Source: Antedon mediterranea
Lineage: Eukaryota > Echinodermata > Crinoidea > Comatulida > Antedonidae
Length of the DNA: 64,000 bases
Reading direction: 5' to 3'
Assembly: GCF_964355755.1 (NCBI RefSeq)
Contig: NC_092675.1
Span: forward strand, 4,128,312 to 4,192,311
The position numbers and the translations under genes were made by a program. The notes under the pieces were generated by a model. That model searched no databases, was not told where the DNA came from, and was given only the letters and a program-made list of their open reading frames with translations. This document shows, piece by piece, positions 24,226 through 36,645 of this stretch. Position 1 is the first letter of the stretch. Each line of letters opens with the position of its first letter.

Positions 24226-27200
24226 TACATACATTTTGTAAGTATTGTATATTCTTTTATAAAAATTAAATTACTGTGACCTAGATTGTATCAACAATTT
24301 CAGCTGCTAAATCTTTTAGATAGGTTTTCACTTAGATTAAAAATAAAACTAAATTAAATTGGAAATAAAGAAATTTCATTAAAATTTATTTTCAATTTTC
24401 TTTTTCAAATCATGTCATGATTGCTGATAACTTCACTAATTACAAAATATTGATTAACTAAAATTGTGAATAAAACCTTTGAACCTAGTCGGTCTAGCTT
24501 TCCACATTTTTAGCCGATTGGAATCGAGGTCCACGTTTTCAATTATCAAATGTCTTGAAAGTATTGATTTGTGGAGAATTTAAGCTAAATTATTGCTTAT
24601 TGAGTTTGATATTGTATGAACCAATGAGATGTTACTATTATCGTAATTAATACTTTAAAGGAACTGGGTCAATGCATTACTACTTCTAGTTAGTTACAGT
24701 AGTTTATAGTTATTATATGCCGTTTCTCCCCCTGAATAATATTAATTGTGTATGTGTGTGACCGATTTCAAACTGCTAAGATACTAGCTCCAGGATAGGT
24801 TTCAAAAGAAGTCCCCCTCTAAATTTGGAAAATTAAAAGGATAGCAGGTTATTAAGTTAAGCACTTATTTAACCATTTTTAGGTCATGGTCTTTTCCACT
24901 TCCTTTCCCTATTTCAAAATCTTAGATCATTCACTGTACTTTGCACTTACTTTGTGCAGCCTAGCGATACCTATGTCTACAGGAGGGTCTGCTTGTGGAA
25001 GCCAGAAATGGGCTTAAAGACCAAGATGTTGGGTGGGCTTATAACGGAGGACCTGTTGCTTACATCTGACAGGGCTCATCTCTTGATATTGATAGAGAAT
25101 GATAATGAGAATGCATATTCATTTAGAATGATCGCTTTAAGATTAAAATAGTATTAGTTTATCAATGACAAGCGAGGTGTGGAATTACACGCACCACGAG
25201 GTGTTAGATTTCAGTCGCTAGCACGTCTGTGAAGAAGATTTATGCGATCCAAAATTGTACGATGTACGTACATGCAGACAAGACAGAGAACCTGTCTGTT
25301 TAATCTTGGCCATTAGAAAAAAGAACAAGACAAATTAGGGTGCATTAAATAAGGGCATTATAACTGTATTTTTATTCAACTATAAATTATTAAGAAAACA
25401 AGCTAAACAATGGAATTATTTATGAAGTTTAATACACTCCTCCTTCTGTGTTGAATTATGCTAATTTAAATTATTTTCTACCACATATTCACAATCTTTA
25501 GTAACATCCGTAATTTGTAATTATTGAAATTGCTTAGGGAATTCGGAAACAAATATCCAATTAATCTGAGCATAATGTAGGCTGTATTTATTTGTGTATT
25601 AATGATTTCCTAATGTACACAGTTTAATAATAAACAGCTGTTTATGGATTTATCTTTTACAATGGACATTCAAGAAAAAGATTATTACTGGAATACAAGA
25701 AAAAGATTGGAAAAGTGTTAGAAAATTGATGCACTAATATAATAACTCAATTTCGTTTGAATAAAACCATTTAATTGAGGTTAAGTTACATAAAAAAAAA
25801 ACATACTTGGAAATTAAAATTGCTTTATTTTACATTATGGTTTAGGAAACATTTTTATTTTAATGAATACTGTTTTTTTTAAACGATTCCTTTAATTTTT
25901 TATATTAAATTTTACTTTAATTACTTAAAAAAAAGAATAATATTTTCCTTTTACTATCTTCCTTATAAAAATGAGGCCTCTTTTTTCTGTTTCTTTAAGC
26001 AATATATTAATCATCATTTTAAATCCAACATTAGTTAAAAGCTTTAAATATTTTATTAGTTGCAAAAATATTTCCACGAGTATTATAGACATGCAGTGAG
26101 CTAAATTCTTGCCAAGAATAATGTAGAATTATTCATTAATCTGTGGCTGTAGTCATGCCAAACCATTTTGATTAGATTCCGAAATATAGAGAGAATACGG
26201 AAAATAAATCTAAAGAAATAAACACAGGAGAATGGAATTTGTTTAGGTTTCAAAGGAATGGATATTTTTAGAGTAGGAAGAGAAGGGGTAGGGAAAGCAA
26301 TATTATAAGGAAAGGGGATAAATGGTAGAAGAGGGAAACAAGGTTTGGGATAGAAAGAAGGATAACAAAAGTAGGATTAAAAGTGCAGATACAGTAGACG
26401 GATATTGTAAAAGAAGAAGTAATAATAGAAGATAGAGAATCATCATAAAGACAAACGTTGCTCTATGATAGATTGTAATATTTATTAATAATCTAAAAGA
26501 ACGCTATACCAATTGCCAAAAAAAAAGTCTAAACTTTGACATTTGAATCACGTACAGGGTAATATATCCTCTATTATTCACACAACAAAATGTGCAAATT
26601 AATTTAAAAGAAGAATAAGTCGTATTTGTGCACAGCATGTTCCGAATTTCTTTGCGTGATGCTGATTTTAAAAGTCTAATTTTTACATTGTCAAGTATCT
26701 TTTTATTTATGATTTGTGTCAATCCAACTCAAATGTTTTCATAAAACTGTTTTCTTAATATTTCAAATGAGAAATTCTTTGAAAATTGAATTGCTACTTC
26801 ACAGAAAAGTTAAAATATATTCATTTTATTATTTAGTAGCGGTGAATGGAATTGTTCACAGAAAAGACTTAACTTAAGTAGCTTGCTAAAACAAATGTGC
26901 TTTTTCAAAAACATTACTGAATGCTTTATGTTTTGTTTTTCTACACTACGTCCATTAATTGTGTTATTTTAAAACGCTGTAAGTTGAATGAGAATGAAAA
27001 TATCATATTCATCATATGTAATTAGTAAATCAACAGTAAATTTGCAATAGACAGTGGGAAGAAATTGATATGTGGTATATTGTTGTTACTGTTCTGTTCA
27101 TAACAAATTAATAATGTGTATCAATTATATAGAGTTTCAGGCATGTTATAAAAAGATATTAGAAATTATCCCTGTAGAATAGCATACAAATGTCATCAAT

Positions 27201-28500
27201 AAATCATATATTTATAGAAAATGTCAGCGGTACCAGGTCACTACTTGTGTCGTCAGTTATTCATGTCGGTGTCATCATTATCATCACCATCATTATTTTT
27301 ACCGTTGTCAATATTTATCATTTATCATATAACCATCAATATCTTTTAATATAGTTTTAGTGTAAATCATTACTCATTTTTGTCATTGCTGTCAATCAAT
27401 GTCAAATTTGTCATTGTCAATCAATGCCATTTTTGTCAATGTCATTATTGTCACTGATGATTAAAGATGATCAACCTTAAAATATTAAAATCAAATTTCA
27501 AGGTTGTCTTTAGTCATGAGAATCCTGCTTGCTTTCTAGAATTTTGATTTATTCCGACAGGTTAAAAAAAAAAAAATTTCCATGTACCAAGGCATAGCTG
27601 AATATGTTGAATGTTCTGGTTTTTAGGCTCTGTATAAATTATTCACGTTGAATGCTATAATTCATTCAAGTTTATTTTAAGTAACTCAACCTTAACATCT
27701 TTAGATACAGTACTAATAACAGGACAGGTATCAATCTTGTAATACCTTGATAATAATGTCTAAGTACTATTAATATTAACAATTTATAGATTTTGGTTAG
27801 TGTTTTATGGGCAAACCTACCTTTTAAAAACAAATGCTCTTACATTGAAACTGTACACATTTGATACAAAATATCATTAAAAAAAATCAATGTTTGCCAA
27901 ATTCCATAGAACCATCTTTTTTCCATAGTTTTACAAATTACAATTTTTTAAATAAGTTGAAATAATGTGGACTACATTGCAAAATGGCAATGTAAAGTTT
28001 GTTTCCCACTCCGACACGACGCTACGCAAGGGCGTACACCCCGTAACCGAAAGTAAACAACGTGATGGATTATCTGTTGTTTATGATTGGTCAACTCAGT
28101 AGAACCAAGATTTAAGCTTTATTTCTCAGTGCCAGTCCATAACTATATGGTGTTCAACTACTGTATAATGCCTTTCCCTAGCTCATACAATTGAAATAAT
28201 TTGATTACCTATCAGTAATATAATTGGTTTTAGGAATTTCTTAAATACCAGTCTTTGCATTAAATATATATATAATTTTATAATTATATCTTATGCATTC
28301 ATTTTTGAGCAGCATCTATTTAGCCAAACTATTTAAATTGCACTTCTCACAAAAATAGTTTTATCAGATAAGTGGTCTAAAAACATGAAGAAGTTAATAT
28401 CATTTTATATATGAAACATATACTGTTTCTGCTGCCAAGAAAAATAGAAGGTATTCAATCATACATAATTCATGTGTTTTATTTCTTTAGTTGAAGCAGA

Positions 28501-28530
28501 GAGATGTAAAATAAATTTATTTTACATCTC
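28501..28530. repeat. 30-bp perfect palindrome
   Basis: GAGATGTAAAATAAA followed by its exact complement, with CCTGG next to the right arm and AGA next to the left. Like the palindrome at 18490, it looks like a minimal inverted-repeat element or two fused transposon ends. Confidence 0.8.
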
Positions 28531-31500
28531 CCTGGTCGAAGAAACATATTACCACCTTGCCAACATCATTGTTTGATGCACATGTTATAATAGTTTTGAG
28601 GAAAATGTTTAGCTACCAGCCATGTCAAGGTTGCAAGTATATGAAACTTCCTTCCGCTAAAAAGCGATTAAAGTACGATCTTAAATCCAATAGACTTATT
28701 ACAGGCACCTAGTAGTTACCGAGTACTCCCTTACGGACACATTACATTCTAAGAAGGTATATAGATAAGTTGGCCTTGCCTAACTGTATGGAAAAAATGT
28801 AACGCATTTTAAAGTAAAGAGAACAAATTTTAGGGTGTAGGGCGTGACTAATCATTCAATATTTCCTAGGTTTAATCTGTGACTCCTTGCTAGATTTATA
28901 AATGAATACAAAAGTGCAATTTAAATATACCTGCATATTGGAGGACCAAATGTATCGTGTTGACTTACTTTACATCCACTTTGAATTTTGCATGAAAATG
29001 ACTGAAAATGTTATGGAAGGCTTACACCTCACTGTGAACATGACTTATTGTATGGTGAATGGCTTTGAAATGTTCTTCCATTCACATAGCAACGTCTTGT
29101 AATTGTAGTGTGTGGAATTTGTAGCAATTAAAACATATAGTGATGATATCCTATTCTTTTGAGAATCATAACTAAGTAGAATATTACAGGATAGTAATTA
29201 TGGACTTGAAGATTATCAGATTTCGTTGTGATGAAAGGCTAGCCTGGTGGTCCCTAGTTAGTGGTATATATATAAAGGGTTCAAAACATTTTGGTTGGTG
29301 TTTGAATGAAAAAAAGTAAAGTTTTTTAAAAGCTAAAATAAAAGTAAAGTTGTAAATAGAATTGCATTTAAGTTGCAATATTTATTGTCAAGATTGTGTC
29401 TCATAGGAGAAGATTATAAACTAATAATTGTTGATGGGTGACGTACCTGACGTAAATGCATACTCACGGTATAAACATTTTATATATGTAACCGACGTAC
29501 ACACACAAAAAATAAAATGTGCATAATTAGGAACCATTAGGCTTACGGGAAGCTTGAAAATATTAAATAAATTAAATTAGTGGGCAATGACAGTTATTAG
29601 AAAGTTTGTAGAAACAACTATCCAATCAGCAAACATAACAAGGTAAACTAATCTATTGATTCTTCTTGTCTTAATGTTATGCCTGTGATTACAATTACTT
29701 TTGTGTATTTAATTAGCTAGTTAATTATCATGGTCATATTATAATTTGAAGATTGATTATCCTTGTACAATCAATTAGCTAATTTTCAAATTTAAAGATA
29801 AACAAAGGTGAATAAAACAAAATAAAAAAAAAAAAACGAACCTGTTTTCTTCCAGACAATGTTTAATTCAATATATTTTTCATACATCTTTAATAAATTT
29901 AATACATTTTTATTGAAGAATAAAGGTTTGATGTACAAAAACAAATATCCATCTTTACAAATTAATATATTCAAAGTTTGCAGTTCTTTAGTGACTGTTT
30001 AACAACACTCAACTTTTAAAGTTATTTACATTTTGGTAGAAGCTAAAATACATTTTCAAGATTAAGTTTACACATTTGATGTTAGTACAAATGCAATGCA
30101 CTTTTGAAAAACATACAGTTTGAGTAAGAGTAGCAAATATCTTGCCAATTTAAAAGAACATTTCGTGCAGATTCATTTCTACAATATTCAGTCCAGTTCT
30201 ACAGGCCTTTTGATTGGTAATTCTAATTGTTAAAAATGTTACATGTATTATTCTTGGTCCTAAAGCTTAACAGGAAACTGAGGAAATTCGGATTAGGCGA
30301 CCCACGACAGTCAGCAGTGCAGCGCCTACCAGATCAGTACACCGGAAGATGATCCCCTACTCTTTTTAAATAGCGTACCAAGTTCTTTAACATGCACTTA
30401 AATGTACACGGCTTACATCCCATCCAAAACAAAAACACATTATGTCTTGCAAAGGAAACACTATGCAATTCAACTTGACTTTGAAAATTAAGTTTGTTAC
30501 TTATTTCGTTTCACTGAAATTGATATGCTAGGTTAAAAATTCTTGGTGAAACTTTCTTCCAGTTCATTGAAGATGTACTATGAAGTTAGGGTTAACATTC
30601 TCACCATCATAAGTAAATTAAGACAAGTGCTCCATAAAATATAACAATTTTCTCATTTCTAAAACATGTAAACTCTTTAGTGGAACAAATTATAAAAACT
30701 GTTAAATCCCAGAAGAATATGCAAAATTATTTGATACTGTATCAACAAATATTTAGTAGTTTAAATGAAATCTAAGCCAGATATCTTTTATTTTGTTATC
30801 GTGTCAGAATTGGCTAATTTTGAAAACATATAAACTCTTTAGAATCGAGTATAAAAATGTGTGACACCATTTGATATTTAATCAATGATCATGTTGCAGT
30901 TCTAACAATATCCAACGGAAATACGAGCTGGTTTTTATAAATAATTCATTCTTTTGTATATTTGAATATATTATCCAGGAAGGAAAATCAAGTCAGAAAG
31001 TGTATTCATCAATCTAGTAGTTAAAAGAAATGAAAACTGGATAAAAAATTGGGAATATTTATGTTGTTTGATCATATCATATTTTATGGCTCTATTTCCA
31101 ATCTTCAATTTAGTTTAATTCCACTTTTATATTCATTGATTTCACCAAAGCTATACAGTTAAATATAAACCAGGTCTAAAATATATTGTTTCATAATGAA
31201 ATTGATTTTAAAGAACTCTAATGTTGTTGGCCTCTATTCTGTCTTCCTCATCAATTCCCCTTGGTCTTAAATATGTATTCTACTGTTGAAGAACACAATA
31301 TAGCTGTCTCCTCATGAACCCCGTCGTGAGGTGGTTTCCCGAATGATCGTAAAATCAAAACGGTACTGGGTATGACCAACTAGCGTTATTGTCACCAACT
31401 AGTCATCCATTCATAGAAGTACTGATGTAGTAGCCTATCTGTACGGTGACCATAGAATGGTACCAGAGACATGACTAACTACGACTTTTAGTTGATAGAA

Positions 31501-33744
31501 GATTGAAAACATTTTGTTAAGAAGAGTTGTACTGTATGTGGATATTTATTGAAAGTATGTCAATAATGTTTACACACTAGGCATATAAATAGTAATGTTT
31601 GTTAGTAAAAATAATTTTGAGTTAATAAGAATAAGATATAAGGAAGAAAAGCAAAGAGACTATGGACACAATATAGCTGTCTTCTTCTTAACCCACACCC
31701 AACCAAACAATTATACAAATATAGTGATGGATCAATACTTGTCCCATTTTTCTAATGTATATTTTTAGATCATGGTGACATCTTTTATGATGTGTACAAA
31801 CCTTTATACCCAGGTGAATTTTTGCCTACCACCCACCATATAAAAGATTGCTTGTTTATAAGTTCCTAGTAACTGTTTATCAAACTTTCAATGCTCTCTA
31901 TGATGCCTTTTAATTATACATCAGGGTACACTTTGAAGATATTATCAAGGGCCACCACTTATTGCATGTTTCTAATTTTGTTTTTCAACATCATAGAAAT
32001 GGTCCATTTACACAGTATGACGAATAAGATGGTGATTGTACTAAATTCTGTCATCATCTCCCCATGACTTTTACTTTTTGAATCTGATTATAATTCAATT
32101 TAAGGAAATTTCATTTGCTATTGGTGTTTACAAAGCCCTATTCATTATGTCATTTCCTGAAAGAGATTTTAAATGCCCTAGATGAGGCAAGTGACTTACA
32201 TCATTGAATTGTAATATGGCCCTAGGGTGAATTTGACAAACCTTTTTTTTACCCACGATTTATGCGATATTATATTATCACTTATTGATCTAAAAATAAT
32301 ATATACCATAATACAATTATGATGCCCTATATTTACAAGTCAACGAAAATGCCAACCTAATGGAGGTTAATTGTCCTCACATTGTACTGTAGTTATGTCT
32401 ATTGTTAGTTTGTGGGATTTTATAATGCAAGCCGTGGGTGTATTTCACATGCATTAGCTTCAGGTCTTTCCCTACTTGGTCACTTTTCTGTATTACATTG
32501 AAATCAAAATCAATCAAGACCTCAATTCTACCAAAAAATGCTTATAGATTATTTCAACCATACTTAAATACACATACAGTCTTTGTAGAAACATTTTTCA
32601 AAGAAATTAACAACATGAAATATACTGTAGTTATATTGTATAATATTCATTCAATCAATCTGGTCCATAGAAAATAAATTATGTATAAGCAACAAAATAA
32701 ACTGTACTACAAGACAATGCGCTCTCATCTCAAGATGGCATTCCAACTGAAAAGCATCTACAGTGATTGTGATTCTTCTTTATTGTATCAAACAAAAACA
32801 ATTTCAATACAAAAGGTAGCCAAGATATAGCCGAAGCTAATCAAGCTTGGTACCTTTTATCTTAACTAACTTAAGCTACGAAATTAACAAATAAATAACA
32901 GAAATTAAAAAAAAAAATAAAATTTGATAACGTCAAAAACAACACAAAACATTTTGAATAATAAATAAATAACATAACATAACATAAAGTGCTGTATGTA
33001 TTATACTGTAAAAAACAAAACCTTATCAGTTCAATAGATAATATCTGATGAATTAACAATATATAAAACATTGTAAATTATAGATTATTCTTATATAAAG
33101 ATGTTTTCTATAATCGTTGAGACTAAAACATTTATATACCGTATATCATTTAATTCTATGACTTAGACTTGATAAGAACCAGCTACAGGACTGATGCTAT
33201 TTCTCCTAGCTATTAATTACCAACAGTTTTATGTGTCTTATCAGTAAATTTAGAAATATTGTTATTACATATAAATAATGCATTTAAATACCTTTAAAGA
33301 AATATATGAATTATTCAACCTGTACTATATATTAATATACTCATGAAAAAGAAATACAAGAACTTACCACAAGATCATCAATTACACTTTGTAAGATAAT
33401 AAATACCAGTGATGAAAAACTGTGCCATGTGGCAATGTTATGATAAGCAAAAAGTGTTTATGTAATAAAAAAAAAATATCCTAGCTTGAATTCATGTACA
33501 GATTCCTAATTCGGGTCTTATTAGAATGTCTCAAGTACATTAATTACATTCACCCACGCACATGCTTTCATACGTGTGGAGACTAATGATGTTTTGAAAT
33601 CATGAATATTACATAACTGTATAGATAATAATGTATATAAATTAGCTAATAGGGTTGCTGAATTATTGTTATATGTATATGAAGTAAGTGTTGTTCAAAT
33701 TTCATGCTTGAGTTGTGCTTCTAAAGTCCTCATAACATTAATGT

Positions 33745-33900
33745 TTAATGTGATTGATTGATTGATTTATTGACTAGTACACAAATGTTGGCCTTTTCTA
33801 CAATGAGAATGAAGTGTAGAGTGATATAATACAAACTAAAGTTGTGTTAAAAACGTATTATAATAAAATTGAAAATTATGATCCCTACAAAGACCATGGT
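33745..33900 (-). mobile_element. Possible LINE 3' end with (AATC)n tail
   Basis: Read on the minus strand, an AT-rich block runs into a tail of AATCAATCAATCA repeats. This is the microsatellite-like 3' end seen in CR1/L2 elements and also on the clear LINE copy at 57308. No protein motif is left. Confidence 0.4.
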
Positions 33901-34607
33901 ACTATTTGCGTGGTAATAACCATAGAACTTTTCCATGTGAACTACAAAATGTAGGTCTTTTCAGTTCAAAAGTTATCGCCAAGTTTTGTCTTTTTCCTAT
34001 TGTTGTCATGGCTCCTTCTGTCATGCAAATAAGGTTTATTGTATATAAGTTGACATGATTTAATAAATTTTGACTACTATAACAACAGATGATTGCCCAT
34101 CAAACTAATATGCCAATTATAGTTTCCCTGGATAAAGTTACACTTGTATTGTATAAAAGCAATTGTAGATGATTTTCTGTAATTTAAAACTAGATAATTT
34201 CAAATTTCCTGCAGTCAATTCATTACTTATTTGACGTTTAAGTGGTATAGTATTTATAGTAGTGAAATCTGAAGTACAATTTTTCCAGTTCCCAATTCAA
34301 GCGACATAATTGGTACATGTTCAAGCCACTCCTTGAGCATATAGTTCTAGTATTACTGGAGGTCTGATGTACATTTATGTCTTGTGTGCCTTAACAAAAA
34401 AACCAGTGCATCTTTCGGTAAGGGAGTAACCCTGTGTTCTGGTAAATTTTTAGACTCTGTCGTTAATTGGTACCGAATCTATCTACAAGCTTTGCTTTCA
34501 GTACTTGTGTCTAACTTGTAATACACTTCAAAGTCAAAGTAAGAATTCTAAAAGCTCAATAAAATGGACTAAATTGTTGTCAATATTAATTGTAATAGGC
34601 CTACATT

Positions 34608-34930
34608 ACGAAAAAGTCCTCCCATGTAGAATTGTGGAATGACTTGAATTACGAACTACAAAGTACCAAATCAATATATATATTTAAATCATTGTTTAAA
34701 GAATATTTATTATCATTTTACAAATAATTTTAAAAATAATACTTGTTGCAGGATTTAGCTTTTTTATTATTTTTGTTTTAGTTTTTTAGGCTAGTTAGGG
34801 ACATAGGGGGACACAACTAATCAAGCTCTTTTGAGTTTTTATGTGTTTCCTTTTCATCTTTTTTATGTTCTCATATATTGTTGTTGTATATTTTCATGAT
34901 TGAGGATGAATAAAGAATATTTGAATTTTA
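34608..34930 (+). mobile_element. LINE 3' remnant (reverse-transcriptase C terminus)
   Basis: The + strand encodes VELWNDLNYELQST, then IFKSLFKEYLLSFYK and a stop. This is the standard C-terminal pattern of L2/CR1/jockey-like proteins (LWN.L...I....S...FK..L...LL..Y). A 3' untranslated part ending GAATAAAGAATATTTGAATT follows. The rest of the element is missing. Confidence 0.7.
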
Positions 34931-35785
34931 ATTATGTACAGCAACTATCATTTCTTTTCATAACGCCATTGCTTTGCGAGCTAAAAGTATGATTTGGATT
35001 CTTCTTGATTTTACAAGTTTCTTAAAGCTTACTGTGTTTTACGTCTTGTATTTGCTGAGTAAATAGTGTCCCGATCATAATAACAACATAATGTATAAAT
35101 AATACCATTGTTTTTTAAAAATAAGAATCGAGTTTGTTGAATAAGCTACTGTAGGACAAATCAAAGATTTGAAGTAGTACTACCAACACCATTATTGGTT
35201 TTTGTTCTAATTATTGGAAAACTCAAATATTCATGACGTTTCTCTCGTAGTTAACATTAGTGATGAGCAAGTTATGTTTCAGATATGTTTTGCTTTAATT
35301 AGGCAGAATTCAGTAGCATGATTGAAATCCTTTAAACAAATCTGCATGGAAATGAGAATGCATCGACCTAATTACTTATGTTAATACTTTCCTAATCTAT
35401 TTATATTACAAACGCTTGATAGCAAGTTATTAGAATAATTTTTTGGTTTATAATGAAAGCAAACAAATATATTCCTCAATTAAAAATATTAACATTTATT
35501 AACCGTCATTTAGCTTTTTACAGAATCAATTAAAATGTTTTTACGGTCAAATAAATATGGTAAACTAATTCCTTGTTCTCTAAAAAAATGAATAAATTAT
35601 AAATAGAAAATATACATTACAAACGCAATAGTGGATGATCACCTAATGATTTAAATTACTATCAGTTTGCTTGACAGCATAAATGTCAAATAAATAATAA
35701 AAATGTCAATAAAAATGTCAATGTTCATAATTTATATTAGTACTATTGAACTATTTGTGTATTATATTTCAAGATAAAAAAATAT

Positions 35786-36059
35786 ATAAACACAACAGGC
35801 ATAGAAATAAATTCCAAACCGCCCGGTGATACACTGAAAATTATTTAATTAATTTTTGAAACGATAAAGATGAGGAAATCTGGGAGAATGAGAAAAAGTC
35901 GCCCCAACTGAGACTCGAACTCGGACCGTCTGCTTGATATGCAGTTGCCCTAACCATTAGACCACTGGGGTTTTCATGGTATTGTTCTTTAACTCGATCG
36001 GATAACGACCCTTTAACATTCTCGGCGTGGTACGGTTGGAACACAACTAGTCCTCAGTT
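35786..36059 (-). mobile_element. Dispersed repeat carrying a tRNA-like fold, copy 2
   Basis: Minus-strand copy of the repeat at 22288, matching from AACTGAGGACTAGT through the tRNA-like core to CACCGGGCGGTTTGGAATT. It ends about 590 bases before the first recognised EGFLAM exon. Confidence 0.75.
35901..35971 (-). tRNA. tRNA-like sequence, anticodon position ATC (probable SINE core or pseudogene)
   Basis: Same 71-nt fold as at 22373, with anticodon loop ATATCAA. Here the first acceptor pair is A-C, the anticodon stem has an A-A mismatch (ACTGC/GCAGA) and the T stem has a different mismatch (CCGAG/CTCAG). The two copies carry different lesions from what looks like a perfectly paired ancestor. 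Confidence 0.45.
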
Positions 36060-36645
36060 AAGATAAAAAAATATATATATATATATTTAAATGTTTGCAA
36101 TTAGAGTATATAACAATAAATGATTAGTGATACTAAAAAGTTCCCAGCGCTCTGTATGAGACTTTACAACCTCCAACTGAGCGACCCATGCTATGGTGAT
36201 GAAAAATGTTTTTAAAAATTAGTACATGCCTATAGTTGATAGAAAGTAAATTTAAATTATGATTTATGGAGTTGTCTGGGTAGAGGTCAAAGGGTATCTG
36301 ACAAGGGTCGACCCCTATTTATTAAATATAATGAGAAGAATTTCTTTTCATGGCCTCTAAAATTATTTTATTTGAAAAGTATGTACAGAATTTAAAATGT
36401 CTTTGTTAAATTGAACCTAATTTTTGAACATGCACTAGTTTGTCATTCCACCCTTGTCTAAAAAAGTTGCACATGTAGCAATGTGATTTAGGGGAAGAAT
36501 TTTATTTGTATAAAATACCTCCATGATTGAATTAACCATGGTCTGAAAATGCTGCCTAAATGGGCAGTATGCTTTGTAAGTCGGGTTTGAGATTTGCAAC
36601 ATGGACTTGATGAATAACAGCCTCACTTTTTTGCTTGTTTCTCAG

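Larger units (their letters stand above)
6614..36645. other. 30-kb repeat-rich stretch without a supported gene
   Basis: Apart from the elements listed separately, this is AT-rich sequence with homopolymer runs and short microsatellites. It lies directly upstream of the first recognised EGFLAM exon and in the same orientation as that gene, so it may be a long 5' intron. I looked for fibronectin type III exons, which vertebrate pikachurin has before the EGF domain, and found none I can defend. Possible short exons, such as 10091-10165, are too weak to list as genes. Confidence 0.5.

Noticed and set aside
24954-25151. Coding-like stretch; a second frame reads GLLVEARNGLKDQDVGWAYN
   Set aside because: Two frames look equally plausible, each soon stops, and no family comes to mind; possibly an old pseudogene or repeat fragment.
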